Below are positions 7,970 through 16,446 of a stretch of 31,421 nt of DNA, one piece after another (position 1 is the first letter of the stretch; each line of letters begins with the position of its first letter). The notes under the pieces are model-generated. The model saw only the letters and a list, made by a program, of their open reading frames with translations. It made no database searches and was not told the DNA's origin. Source of the stretch: Bacillaceae bacterium UBA7792 (GTDB lineage: Bacteria > Bacillota > Bacilli > Bacillales > Cytobacillaceae). The stretch lies in contig DLCS01000157.1 in the NCBI GenBank assembly GCA_002480735.1, positions 1 to 31,421 on the forward strand, written 5' to 3'. The translations under genes and the position numbers were made by a program.

Positions 7970-10408
7970 ATGAGGAGATATTTTTCTAGAGTGTTTCTTA
8001 TTCTAGTCGCTTTTGCACTGATTTTTTCTACATTTGGTCTTAATGCATCAGCAAAGGGAGGAAAAACCCAAACGAAGCTTACCGAAATTCCGATAGCTGA
8101 GTTACATGGTGATATTGAACTCTCATCAAACAGGCCAACGACGGTCATTGTAGAGCTCAAAGAAGAGTCTATCATAGAGGCGAAACATAAGGGGAAAAAG
8201 CAAACAAAGGCAAAACTGAAAACCGAAAGAGATAAAGTGATTCAATCATTAAAAAAGGCAGTGAAGGCTGCTGATGTGAATAGGGAGTATGACTATGTAT
8301 TCTCCGGCTTCTCGGTAGATCTCCCGGCTAATGAAATCATGAAGTTATTAGCCGTCTCCGGAGTAAAAGCTGTTTATCCGAATATAGAATATCAAGCGGA
8401 TGTTGTAACGAAGAAGGAAATTTCTACAGAGGAATTTAGTCCGAATATGATGAATAGTGCTCCATTTATTGGTGCAAACAAAGCATGGGAAACAGGTTAT
8501 ACAGGAAAGGGAGTAACGGTAGCCGTTATTGATACAGGAGCGGATTATACCCACCCGGATTTAGCCCATGCATTTGGAAGTTACAAGGGCTGGGATTTTG
8601 TAGATAATGATGCAGACCCACAGGAAACGCCAAAAGGGGATCCTCGCGGGGAGGAAACCGATCATGGTACCCATGTTTCTGGTACCATTGCAGCGAATGG
8701 GCAAATTAAAGGGATCGCACCAGAGGCCACTCTTTTAGCCTATCGTGTACTTGGACCTGATGGTAGGGGTTCGACGGAAAATGTTGTTGCTGGGATTGAA
8801 CGAGCGGTTCAAGACGGTGCGGACATTATGAATCTATCATTGGGTAATACATTGAACAACCCTGATTGGGCAACCTCAATCGCTATGGATTGGGCAATGG
8901 CTGAAGGGGTCGTGGCTGTGACTTCCAACGGTAATTCTGGACCAAATAACTGGACTGTTGGATCGCCAGGTACCTCCCGTGAGGCCATTTCTGTAGGTGC
9001 TACACGTCTACCATACAATGTCTATACTTCCATCCTTTCTACCTCTAATGGTGTAGTTTATCCAAGTGCAAAGGTCATGGGCTTCCCTACGGATGAAGAA
9101 TTATTAGTTTTGAATAAAGGAGAATATGAGTTTGTCTATGCAGGACTAGGAAAACCAAGTAATTTTGAGGGGAAGGATTTTAAAGGGAAAATTGCCTTAA
9201 TGAGCCGTGGAGAATTAGCCTTTGTTGATAAGGCTGAAAATGCGAAGGCAGCTGGTGCGATTGGTGCGATTATTTTTAATAATGTGTCAGGAGAACAGCC
9301 AGATGTTCCAGGAATGGCTGTCCCAACGATTAAAACCACCCTTTCTGATGGACAGAAGCTTCTAGCAGAGCTAGAAAAAGGAAATAACAAGGTTTCCTTT
9401 GATATTAAATTTGATAAATCTGTGGAAGAAACAATGGCTGATTTCTCTTCAAGAGGCCCGGTTGCCTTAACTTGGATGATTAAGCCAGATGTCTCTGCTC
9501 CTGGTGTCAACATCGTGAGCACGATTCCAACACATGATCCATCAAATCCGCATGGTTATGCAGCATTCCAAGGAACAAGCATGGCTTCCCCACATGTGGC
9601 AGGAGCAGCGGCTCTATTATTACAAAAGAACCCTAATTGGGGGACCCAGGATATAAAGGCTGCACTCATGAACACGGCAGTTGATGTCATAGATCCGGAA
9701 ACAGGGAACGTATATCCACATAATACGCAAGGTGCAGGCAGCATTCGTGTTGTAGAAGCATTGGCTACAGATACACTTGTTACCCCTGGAAGTCATTCTT
9801 TTGGAAAGTTTGTGAAGGCTAACGGGAAGCAGGTTGAAAAGCAAGGCTTTGAAATTAAGAACCTGTCAAAAGAAAGAAAGACCTATAGCTTCGATGTGGA
9901 GTTTGAAGGAAATCCAGATGGAATTAAGGTGATGCTAAGTAACAACTTAAAGGTAAATGCAGGGAAATCCCAGATGGTGAACTTTAATGTTCAGGTAGAC
10001 TCCTCAAAATTAAACCCTGGTTATTATGAGGGGATGATCCTTGTAAATGACGGGAAACAAGAAATTTCCGTTCCGACTATCCTATTTGTCGGAGAACCAG
10101 ATTATCCTCGCGTATCCGGTGCATTTATGGATAAGGCCCCTAATGGCTACTATATAGGCTCCTATTTACCGGGTGGAGCGGAGGTGTTAGAGTATGATCT
10201 CTATGCTCTTGCACCAGGAAATACAATAGGTGGATATGTAGATACATTAGGTTCATTTACAAATATTCCATCCCCAATCCATGAATTCGAGTGGGATGGT
10301 ACCGTACAAAATGGTATCCCTCTACCTAACGGAGACTGGGTACTGGCTGTATATGTGGAAAGGTTGGGTGTTACGGAATACAAGGCTTTTCTCGTAACGA
10401 AAGAATAA
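7970..10408 (+). CDS. vpr: Secreted subtilisin-family serine protease Vpr
   Basis: Extracellular protease of the S8 family, 812 residues, very like B. subtilis Vpr (806). A signal peptide covers about 1-28, cleaved near NASA. An I9-type propeptide runs about 55-148 (TVIVELKEES, then FSGFSVDLPANEI and VKAVYPN). The catalytic domain has Asp188 (VIDTGADYTHPDL), His232 (DHGTHVSGT), oxyanion Asn322 (SNGNSGP) and Ser537 (GTSMASPHVAG). A protease-associated (PA) domain is inserted at about 385-475. The C-terminal third is a beta-rich region ending in a FlgD-like EWDGTVQNG...PNGDW segment. The ATG at 7970 follows a GAGGGAG ribosome binding site. All catalytic residues are intact. It is a monocistronic gene closed by a strong terminator. 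The role is extracellular protein degradation and possibly maturation of secreted peptides. Confidence 0.95.
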   Translation: MRRYFSRVFLILVAFALIFSTFGLNASAKGGKTQTKLTEIPIAELHGDIELSSNRPTTVIVELKEESIIEAKHKGKKQTKAKLKTERDKVIQSLKKAVKAADVNREYDYVFSGFSVDLPANEIMKLLAVSGVKAVYPNIEYQADVVTKKEISTEEFSPNMMNSAPFIGANKAWETGYTGKGVTVAVIDTGADYTHPDLAHAFGSYKGWDFVDNDADPQETPKGDPRGEETDHGTHVSGTIAANGQIKGIAPEATLLAYRVLGPDGRGSTENVVAGIERAVQDGADIMNLSLGNTLNNPDWATSIAMDWAMAEGVVAVTSNGNSGPNNWTVGSPGTSREAISVGATRLPYNVYTSILSTSNGVVYPSAKVMGFPTDEELLVLNKGEYEFVYAGLGKPSNFEGKDFKGKIALMSRGELAFVDKAENAKAAGAIGAIIFNNVSGEQPDVPGMAVPTIKTTLSDGQKLLAELEKGNNKVSFDIKFDKSVEETMADFSSRGPVALTWMIKPDVSAPGVNIVSTIPTHDPSNPHGYAAFQGTSMASPHVAGAAALLLQKNPNWGTQDIKAALMNTAVDVIDPETGNVYPHNTQGAGSIRVVEALATDTLVTPGSHSFGKFVKANGKQVEKQGFEIKNLSKERKTYSFDVEFEGNPDGIKVMLSNNLKVNAGKSQMVNFNVQVDSSKLNPGYYEGMILVNDGKQEISVPTILFVGEPDYPRVSGAFMDKAPNGYYIGSYLPGGAEVLEYDLYALAPGNTIGGYVDTLGSFTNIPSPIHEFEWDGTVQNGIPLPNGDWVLAVYVERLGVTEYKAFLVTKE

Positions 10409-10423
10409 TATAGAAAAAAATCG

Positions 10424-10477
10424 GGGAAAGAAACGGTCTAGAGTGGTCACACTTTGAGACTGGATTCTTTCCCTTTT
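10424..10477 (+). terminator. Terminator after vpr
   Basis: Outer stem GGGAAAGAA/TTCTTTCCC (10424-10432 with 10465-10473), inner pairings GTCT/AGAC and AGTG/CACT, followed by TTTT. Confidence 0.75.
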
Positions 10478-10579
10478 CAGTCCGCAGTTTCTTATTTAAT
10501 ATAAGTCAATAAACTCAGCGAATATTGAAAATGCATTAAAAAGGAAATAATATAAGAATAGTATTTTTCTATTCCATGG

Positions 10580-10620
10580 TTGACAGATTGTGTAGAGGGA
10601 GGTAACCTAAATAATATAAT
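10580..10620 (+). promoter_or_regulatory. Candidate promoter of the lysine riboswitch transcript
   Basis: A consensus -35 TTGACA is at 10580-10585, with a poor -10 (TAACCT, 10603-10608) at 17-base spacing. A consensus TATAAT (10615-10620) lies too far from it (29 bases). One of these starts the leader; which one is unclear. Confidence 0.4.
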
Positions 10621-10640
10621 TTATGAATTGAATATGTTAA

Positions 10641-10660
10641 CCTCACTTTATTTAGTGAGG
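10641..10660 (+). repeat. Hairpin preceding and overlapping the riboswitch P1 strand
   Basis: CCTCACT (10641-10647) is perfectly complementary to AGTGAGG (10654-10660) across a 6-base loop. The right arm is also the 5' strand of the riboswitch P1 helix, so the two pairings exclude each other. Confidence 0.7.
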
Positions 10661-10836
10661 TAGAGGCGCGGTATTTAACAGTCTCTAGCGGAGCCCCGAG
10701 AACGCTATGATTCTAGAGAGAAGGAAATGTCGCCGAAGTGTGTAATATTCTCAATATTGCATGCTGGGCCTGCAGTTAAGAGCTGCAGGACTGTCTCAGT
10801 GAACTTCCCAGGTTTGCTGAGTTGTGCTATCTCATT
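10654..10836 (+). promoter_or_regulatory. Lysine riboswitch (L box)
   Basis: Lysine-sensing RNA leader of the ABC importer at 10948-13346. The conserved L-box core is present in order: TAGAGGCGCGG (10661-10671), TGTCGCCGAAG (10728-10738), GCTGGGCC (10763-10770), ACTGTCTC (10790-10797) and CTATCTCATT (10827-10836). P1 forms from AGTGAGGTAG (10654-10663) and CTATCTCATT, 10 pairs with G-U. P2 has TCTCTAG/CTAGAGA arms and P4 has CTGCAG/CTGCAG-type arms. The terminator at 10874 follows, so this is a transcriptional off-switch: bound lysine stabilises P1 and allows termination. In Bacillus such elements control lysC and lysine permeases, so the downstream importer should carry lysine. Confidence 0.93.
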
Positions 10837-10873
10837 AAGGGAAAAGAGAGGGACTTTAGGGCAATTATACATG

Positions 10874-10905
10874 CGACCTGAGTTTGATCTCAGGTCGTTT
10901 TTTTT
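10874..10905 (+). terminator. Lysine riboswitch expression-platform terminator
   Basis: Perfect 9-bp stem CGACCTGAG/CTCAGGTCG (10874-10882 with 10889-10897), 6-base loop, then eight T (10898-10905). It lies 43 bases before the binding-protein start and is the regulated terminator of the L box. Confidence 0.92.
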
Positions 10906-10947
10906 GTTGTCTAAAAAAAGAATCAAGAAAAACAGGGGGAAAATGCC

Positions 10948-11787
10948 ATGCGAAAACAAGTTTTATTATTAATAGGATTATTATTCTCAAGTATTATTTT
11001 ACTTTCTGCTTGTGGGACAAGTGAAGATGGAAATACGTCTGGTTCCGCAAGCGAGGATACATTTAAGGTTGGACTTGAGGCTGGATATGCCCCATTTAAC
11101 TGGACTCAAAATGATGACGCAAATGGTGGGGTAAAAATTAATGGCACTTCCGAATATGCAGGCGGCTATGATGTCGAAATCGCCAAAAAAATTGCCGAGG
11201 GCTTAGGGAAGAAGCTTGTGATTGTGAAAACAGAATGGGATGGGCTCGTACCAGCCTTAACATCTGGAAAAATAGATGCCATTATTGCAGGAATGTCTCC
11301 GACTGCGGAACGAAAGGAAACCATCGATTTCTCAGATAACTACTATAATTCAAATCTAGTCATGGTTGTGAAAAAAGGTGGAAAATATGAAGGGGCCACG
11401 TCGATTCAGGATTTCAAAGGCGCAAAAGTAACGGCGCAATTAAATACATTCCATTATTCCGTCATTGATCAAATTAAAGGAGTATCAAAAGAGACCGCCA
11501 TGGATAATTTCCCTGCCATGAGGGTAGCACTTGAATCGGGAATCATAGATGGCTATGTTACAGAACGACCTGAAGCAGTTAGTGCTTCTACAGCGAATGG
11601 AAAATTTGCCATGGTTGAATTTAAAGATGGATTTAAGACTTCACCTGACGATACGGCCATTGCTGTGGGAACTAAAAAAGGCAGTGACTTAACAGAGAAA
11701 ATCAATGAAATCCTGAAGGGAATTTCCGAGAAAGAACGTACCGAAATTATGGATACAGCGATTAAAAATCAACCTGCTGCAAAATAA
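10948..11787 (+). CDS. Lysine-responsive ABC transporter substrate-binding lipoprotein
   Basis: Extracytoplasmic binding lipoprotein of a polar amino acid importer, 279 residues. The signal peptide ends in lipobox LSAC (Cys22), then a Ser/Gly/Asp linker. The mature domain is SBP_bac_3-like: VGLEAGYAPFNW (about 42-53), GYDVEIAKKIAEGLGKK, GLVPALTSGKIDAIIAGMSPTAERKETIDFS (the last joined over about 95-125) and the hinge/second lobe GYVTERPEA. The gene sits directly behind the lysine riboswitch and terminator, so lysine is the likely ligand (inferred). The ribosome binding region AGGGGG precedes the ATG. It is the first gene of a three-gene importer; a hairpin after it probably reduces downstream expression. 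Predicted lysine ABC importers behind L boxes (LysXY type) have been described in Firmicutes. Confidence 0.9.
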   Translation: MRKQVLLLIGLLFSSIILLSACGTSEDGNTSGSASEDTFKVGLEAGYAPFNWTQNDDANGGVKINGTSEYAGGYDVEIAKKIAEGLGKKLVIVKTEWDGLVPALTSGKIDAIIAGMSPTAERKETIDFSDNYYNSNLVMVVKKGGKYEGATSIQDFKGAKVTAQLNTFHYSVIDQIKGVSKETAMDNFPAMRVALESGIIDGYVTERPEAVSASTANGKFAMVEFKDGFKTSPDDTAIAVGTKKGSDLTEKINEILKGISEKERTEIMDTAIKNQPAAK

Positions 11788-11810
11788 GCAAACAGCACTA
11801 AAGGATAAAG

Positions 11811-11841
11811 CCGGCTGTATGTCAGAGTACAGTCGGTTTTC
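11811..11841 (+). terminator. Intra-operon terminator after the lysine-binding protein gene
   Basis: Stem 11811-11819 with 11828-11836 (CCGGCTGTA/TACAGTCGG, one G-U pair), 8-base loop, then TTTTCT. The short T run suggests partial termination. The permease ribosome binding site begins a few bases later. Confidence 0.6.
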
Positions 11842-11858
11842 TGATTAGGAGGAAGAGC

Positions 11859-12596
11859 ATGAGCTTTGAATGGATCGTAAGAATTGTATCGGAAAATTGG
11901 CCAATGTTCCTTCGCGGAGCAGGGATGACGCTCTTTATTGCGTTGATTGGAACCGTTATTGGGGCAGTCATTGGTTTGATGGCAGGGGTCATTCGTACCA
12001 TTCCTATGCCCGAACGGGGCCCAAAAAAGCTAGTATTGAAGATCATTAATATCATTCTATCTATTTATATCGAGTTTTTCCGTGGAACACCTATGATTGT
12101 TCAAGCAATGGTGATCTATTACGGCTCAGCGTTGGCCTTTAATATCGATATGAATGTGATGCTAGCCGCTGTTATTGTCGTTTCTATTAATACGGGGGCC
12201 TATATGGCAGAAATTGTTCGCGGTGGGATCGTTTCTATTGACAAAGGACAATATGAAGCAGCTCAAGCGATTGGAATGAATCATTTTCAAACAATGACAA
12301 ATGTGGTATTGCCACAAGTAATCAGAAATATTTTGCCTGCAACAGGGAATCAATTTGTCATCAATATTAAGGATACTTCTGTATTAAATGTCATTTCCGT
12401 TTCCGAGCTCTATTTCTTAACGAAATCCGTAGCCGGAAATAATTTTAGATATTTTGAGTCATTCTTTGTGGCTTGTATGATTTATTTTGTCATGACGTTT
12501 GCCGTGACAAGAATCCTGCTCTATTTTGAGAGAAAGCTGGATGGTCCAGATAATTACACAGTGCTCAATGAGGAATTAGAGCCTAAGAAGATATGA
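11859..12596 (+). CDS. Amino acid (lysine) ABC transporter permease
   Basis: HisM/GlnP-type membrane permease, 245 residues, with about five helices (about 18-45, 65-90, 100-120, 180-200, 205-228). Typical family features are MTLFIALIGTVIGAVIGL near the start, the IEFFRGTPMIVQ signature, and the ATPase-contact loop GQYEAAQAIGMNHFQTMTNV ending in VLPQ. The ATG at 11859 has an AGGAGGAAG ribosome binding site. It is followed after 12 bases by the ATPase gene. Only one permease gene is present, so the channel is probably a homodimer. Lysine as substrate is inferred from the riboswitch. Confidence 0.9.
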   Translation: MSFEWIVRIVSENWPMFLRGAGMTLFIALIGTVIGAVIGLMAGVIRTIPMPERGPKKLVLKIINIILSIYIEFFRGTPMIVQAMVIYYGSALAFNIDMNVMLAAVIVVSINTGAYMAEIVRGGIVSIDKGQYEAAQAIGMNHFQTMTNVVLPQVIRNILPATGNQFVINIKDTSVLNVISVSELYFLTKSVAGNNFRYFESFFVACMIYFVMTFAVTRILLYFERKLDGPDNYTVLNEELEPKKI

Positions 12597-12608
12597 GGAG
12601 GACTGGGT

Positions 12609-13346
12609 ATGGAAAAGGTAATTGAAGTTCAGCATTTAAATAAATCCTTTGGGGCCCATGAGGTTTTAAAGGATATTGATTTTTCCGTCCATAAAGGTGA
12701 AGTAGTCAGTATTATTGGTTCCTCCGGTTCGGGCAAATCCACTCTGCTTCGCTGTATTAATCTTTTGGAGAAACCTGGTGGTGGCCAAATTATGTTTCAT
12801 GGAGAAAATATTCTAGATGATCGCCATGATATTTTTGCTTATCGTCAAAAGCTAGGCATGGTCTTTCAGCAATTCAACTTATTTGAGAACCATAATGTTC
12901 TTAAGAACTGTGTTGTGGGACAAATCAAAGTGTTAAAGCGTACAAAGGAAGAAGCGGAAAAGGTAGCGATGAAATATCTGAAAGTGGTGGGGATGGATAA
13001 ATATATTTATGCCAAACCAAAGCAATTATCAGGTGGGCAAAAACAACGTGTGGCCATTGCGAGAGCACTTTCTATGGAGCCTGATGTGATGCTGTTTGAT
13101 GAGCCAACATCTGCCCTTGATCCAGAAATGGTTGGAGAAGTTCTAAAGGTCATGAGGGAGCTTGCTGAAATAGGGCTTACGATGCTAATCGTTACGCATG
13201 AAATGGAATTTGCTAGAGAGGTATCCGATCGTGTAGTGTTTATGGATAAGGGGGTTATTGCTGAGGAAGGAAGCCCTGAGCAAATTTTTAACCATCCACA
13301 GCAAGAAAGAACAAAGGAATTCTTGAAACGGACTTTATCCTTGTAA
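12609..13346 (+). CDS. Amino acid (lysine) ABC transporter ATP-binding protein
   Basis: GlnQ/HisP-type ATPase, 245 residues, the normal family length. Walker [10 protein letters not shown] is at 37-45, the Q-loop in FQQFN (86-90), the signature LSGGQ at 140-144, Walker B MLFDE with Glu165, D-loop SALD (168-171), and switch histidine His197 in VTHEM. The ribosome binding site is GAGGAGGAC before the ATG. It is the third gene of the riboswitch-controlled importer; a 50-codon membrane peptide follows after 50 bases. Family assignment is certain, lysine specificity inferred from the leader. Confidence 0.93.
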   Translation: MEKVIEVQHLNKSFGAHEVLKDIDFSVHKGEVVSIIGSSGSGKSTLLRCINLLEKPGGGQIMFHGENILDDRHDIFAYRQKLGMVFQQFNLFENHNVLKNCVVGQIKVLKRTKEEAEKVAMKYLKVVGMDKYIYAKPKQLSGGQKQRVAIARALSMEPDVMLFDEPTSALDPEMVGEVLKVMRELAEIGLTMLIVTHEMEFAREVSDRVVFMDKGVIAEEGSPEQIFNHPQQERTKEFLKRTLSL

Positions 13347-13396
13347 AGATTGATTGTGGAATGGTGAAACCCAAAATTGATGAAGGAGGAAATCTT

Positions 13397-13549
13397 GTGA
13401 AGTGGATTTCCAAGAAGAACAGGAAACCGGTTTTATTAATCGTTATCCTCGTGTTATTGATTGCTGGGTTCCTTGATATTAAATATGAGGGGCTATTCTA
13501 TCAATTGTTACCTCGTTCGGTTCAAGCATTTTTGGGTGATATTATTTAG
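13397..13549 (+). CDS. Small single-span membrane protein (50 aa)
   Basis: The 50-residue peptide starts at a GTG preceded by GAAGGAGG with 7-base spacing. A basic N-terminus (VKWISKKNRKP) is followed by one strong hydrophobic helix (about 11-26) and a short tail ending FLGDII. It lies 50 bases behind the lysine importer ATPase, with no terminator between, so it is probably co-transcribed. I do not recognise a family. It could be an accessory subunit of the importer or unrelated. The excellent ribosome binding site and clear topology support a real gene. Confidence 0.55.
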   Translation: MKWISKKNRKPVLLIVILVLLIAGFLDIKYEGLFYQLLPRSVQAFLGDII

Positions 13550-13566
13550 GACCATGAAAGAGAGGA

Positions 13567-13586
13567 CGAGAGCTATTTTGCTCTCG
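13567..13586 (+). terminator. Hairpin after the lysine operon, without T run
   Basis: A perfect 7-bp stem CGAGAGC/GCTCTCG with a 6-base loop lies 18 bases after the small membrane gene. There is no T run on either strand, so termination is uncertain; it may act as an RNA 3'-end stabiliser. Confidence 0.35.
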
Positions 13587-13768
13587 CCATCGCCATTGGT
13601 CGACCATAGGAAGGCAAGAACAACACCTCTTAAAAATCCCCATATTAGTTCTTCTTCTTTTTTACTATACTTTTTCTCAAAGGGAATCATATAAATAATC
13701 ATTAATCGGTTAAAATAAACGAGAGCGCATACACCAACTTAGAATTCACACAACTTGGAGGACTACCG

Positions 13769-14950
13769 TTGAAATACATCATTTCACTCATCGGTTTACT
13801 TGTTGTTTTTGGATTAGCCTATGCAGCAAGTAATAACAGAAAACACATCAAAATGAAACCGATTCTTCTTATGGTTATTATTCAATTGATATTATCTGCT
13901 TTACTCTTAAATACGACACTTGGCTTGGGATTAATTAAGGTGTTCGCTAATGTTTTTGGGAAGCTGCTTGACTATGCGGGTGAGGGGATCTCCTTCGTAT
14001 TTGGAGGCATAGCCAATGAAGATCAATCCCCATTCTTTCTCAATGTCTTATTGCCAATCGTGTTCATTTCTGTCTTAATTGGGATCTTCCAATACCTGAA
14101 GATTCTACCTTTTATTATGAAGGCGATTGGTCTCTTCCTAAGTAAAATAAACGGCATGGGGAAGTTAGAATCATATAATGCAGTGGCATCGGCGATGATT
14201 GGTCAATCCGAAGTGTTTATTACAGTGAAGAAGCAGCTAGGTCATTTGTCTGCTAATCGCTTATATACGCTTTGTGCATCAGCCATGTCAACCGTTTCGA
14301 TGTCGATCGTTGGGGCGTACATGACGATGGTTGAACCTAGATATGTAGTCACAGCACTTGTCCTAAACTTATTTGGCGGATTTATCATTGCTTCGATTAT
14401 TAATCCTTATACGGTGAAACCGGAAGAGGATCTGTTGGACATTCAGGATGAGGAAAAACAGAGCTTTTTCGAAATGTTAGGGGAATACATCCTCGATGGG
14501 TTTAAAGTAGCCGTGATTGTTGGTGCGATGTTAATTGGTTTTGTTGCCTTAATGGGCGCAATTAATAGCATTTTTGATATGGTTTTTGGAATTTCGTTCC
14601 AGGAGATTTTAGGTTATATTTTTGCACCTATTGCCTTTATTATGGGTGTTCCTTTTACTGAGGTCGTCAATGCGGGTGGAATTATGGCTACGAAGCTTGT
14701 TACAAATGAGTTTGTTGCGATGATGGACTTGGCAAAAATAGCAGAATCATTTGATCCACGCACATTAGGAATTATTTCTGTTTTCCTTGTCTCTTTTGCA
14801 AACTTCTCCTCCATTGGGATCATCTCAGGTGCTGTAAAAAGCCTGAATGAAGAAAAAGGGAATATCGTCGCTAAATTTGGTTTAAAACTATTATATGGAG
14901 CGACCTTAGTGAGTGTATTATCAGCTGTCATTGTTAGTATCGTTTTATAA
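13769..14950 (+). CDS. NupC-family nucleoside transporter
   Basis: Concentrative nucleoside transporter (NupC/CNT family), 393 residues, the usual size for Bacillus members. It has about 8-10 hydrophobic segments, with the family order: N-terminal helices, a gate domain (around 85-115), a central core with [17 protein letters not shown], then [16 protein letters not shown], and a C-terminal core with [10 protein letters not shown] and [14 protein letters not shown]. These last segments resemble the substrate-binding re-entrant regions of CNTs. It likely imports nucleosides with H+ or Na+. The start is TTG at 13769 with TTGGAGG eight bases upstream. It is monocistronic and ends in a strong bidirectional terminator. 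Which nucleoside is carried cannot be read from the sequence. Confidence 0.9.
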   Translation: MKYIISLIGLLVVFGLAYAASNNRKHIKMKPILLMVIIQLILSALLLNTTLGLGLIKVFANVFGKLLDYAGEGISFVFGGIANEDQSPFFLNVLLPIVFISVLIGIFQYLKILPFIMKAIGLFLSKINGMGKLESYNAVASAMIGQSEVFITVKKQLGHLSANRLYTLCASAMSTVSMSIVGAYMTMVEPRYVVTALVLNLFGGFIIASIINPYTVKPEEDLLDIQDEEKQSFFEMLGEYILDGFKVAVIVGAMLIGFVALMGAINSIFDMVFGISFQEILGYIFAPIAFIMGVPFTEVVNAGGIMATKLVTNEFVAMMDLAKIAESFDPRTLGIISVFLVSFANFSSIGIISGAVKSLNEEKGNIVAKFGLKLLYGATLVSVLSAVIVSIVL

Positions 14951-14960
14951 GTAGTTCAAA

Positions 14961-15000
14961 AAGCAATTTTCCATCCTTATGAAAGGGTGGAAAATTGCTT
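14961..15000. terminator. Bidirectional terminator between nupC-type gene and histidine kinase gene
   Basis: An 18-bp stem (14961-14978 with 14983-15000, one G-U) closes a 4-base loop. The plus strand continues with a T-rich tract (ATTTCTATTTT) and the minus strand with TTTTT, so it can end both convergent transcripts. Confidence 0.85.
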
Positions 15001-15036
15001 ATTTCTATTTTAGGGAGGGCGTTTTTCACACAAGAT

Positions 15037-16446
15037 TCAATTTCTATTTTCTATAATAGGAATGCTAATAATAAAAGTACTTCCCTTTCCTACTTCACTA
15101 AAAACTTGAATAGTTCCCTTGTGGATCTCCACAATCCATTTTGCAATCGCAAGTCCAAGTCCGTGCCCTCCATCTTGTCGAGTTCTTGCTTTATCTGCTC
15201 GATAGAAACGTTCAAATATTCGCCCATAATCATCTTGGTTGATTCCAATTCCTGAATCCTTCATGAATATGAGTAACTCTTTTCCTTTTACAGAAAGGGA
15301 TAGCTGTGCCTCGCCTCTATTCGGAGTATATTTAATCGCATTGTCCAATAAAATATACAGCAGCTGTGTTAGCTTTTGGGAATCCCCATTAACCATTAAC
15401 ACATCAGGGGCATCGAAGTGAAGCTTGATTTGTTTGAATTCAGCCAGTGCTCGAACAGATTCAACGACCTCCTCGGCAATCGTGCGAAAATCAAACCATT
15501 CATTCACAAGTTCGATGGTTCCTGAGTCAGACCTAGCTAATGTCAATAAATCTCCGACTAATCCAGTCATTCGCTTCACTTCATTTTTCATATTAAACAG
15601 GAGTTTATGGGAGTAGTCCTCTTTCTCTAAATCCAATGTCATTTCCATGGCATTGATGGATGAAAGCATGACACTCAACGGTGTTCGTAATTCGTGGGAG
15701 GCATCAGCTACAAATTCTCGCTGTCTAGTGAAGGCACGTGTAATCGGGACCATTGCCTTTTTAGACATATAATAGCTAATGACAAGTGCTACTAGTGAAA
15801 ACAGAATAGCTATACCTAAAAGGATGATGGGTAGCCATTTAAAAACCTGATAGGCGAACGAGATTTCCTTCCCAATGTAAAGCATGCCGATAGCTTCTCC
15901 ACGATAGGAAATGGGTTGGCTAGCAATCATTAAGCGAATCGTTTCTGTCTTTTGTGCTGGGTGAAATTCATGATTTCTTCCTTTCCCGTTTAACCCTCTT
16001 TCGGAAAATTCTACTTGGAAGGTTTTTTGAAGAATTTCATTTTTACTAGGGTTCCAGTTAGAGATGGCAGTTAATAATTCTGTACGTAGATCCGGAATGA
16101 GTTCATCTCCCAGTACCAATTCTCCTGACTGGTCCACCACATAATAGAAAAATTGATCGACATCCTTGACAATGGATTCTTGATTACGAAATCTTAAACG
16201 ACCTTTATGATTCTGATATCCTAAGTACTGCTCAATGTTTTTAGCCTCCTGTTTGACACTGACTTCTAGTTCGCGTTCTTGATCCTTAAAGATGGTTGCA
16301 TACAATATGATATAGACAATAGCAATAAATAATAGCAGGAAAAGCATAAGCATGCCACTGTATAATAACGTTAAACGAAATTGTGTATTTTCAAATAGTC
16401 CTCTTTTTCGAAAAAGATAGTTAAAGGATGACTTTTTAGTTCCCAA
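15037..16446 (-). CDS. CiaH-like sensor histidine kinase
   Basis: Membrane sensor kinase, 469 residues. Two membrane helices (about 26-52 and 203-226) flank an extracytoplasmic sensor domain of about 150 residues. A short linker without an obvious full HAMP leads to the HisKA box FVADASHELRTPL with phosphoacceptor His251, then LLDNAIKYTP (N box), DSGIGI (G1), FERFYR (F box) and GHGLGLAIA (G2). The start is uncertain: the TTG at 16446 overlaps the regulator stop by 11 bases and has AGGGGAG upstream. An earlier TTG at 16494 has no ribosome binding site, and no ATG lies before the first helix. It forms an operon with the response regulator. The sequence resembles CiaH-type envelope-stress kinases. 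Confidence 0.9.
   Translation of the reverse strand: MGTKKSSFNYLFRKRGLFENTQFRLTLLYSGMLMLFLLLFIAIVYIILYATIFKDQERELEVSVKQEAKNIEQYLGYQNHKGRLRFRNQESIVKDVDQFFYYVVDQSGELVLGDELIPDLRTELLTAISNWNPSKNEILQKTFQVEFSERGLNGKGRNHEFHPAQKTETIRLMIASQPISYRGEAIGMLYIGKEISFAYQVFKWLPIILLGIAILFSLVALVISYYMSKKAMVPITRAFTRQREFVADASHELRTPLSVMLSSINAMEMTLDLEKEDYSHKLLFNMKNEVKRMTGLVGDLLTLARSDSGTIELVNEWFDFRTIAEEVVESVRALAEFKQIKLHFDAPDVLMVNGDSQKLTQLLYILLDNAIKYTPNRGEAQLSLSVKGKELLIFMKDSGIGINQDDYGRIFERFYRADKARTRQDGGHGLGLAIAKWIVEIHKGTIQVFSEVGKGSTFIISIPIIENRN

Noticed and set aside
8348..9844. Several antisense frames within vpr
   Set aside because: They mirror the codon pattern of vpr, have no ribosome binding sites and no recognisable protein features.
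10727..10972. 81-codon frame across the lysine riboswitch
   Set aside because: The sequence is explained by conserved riboswitch and terminator structure, and the frame runs into the binding-protein start.
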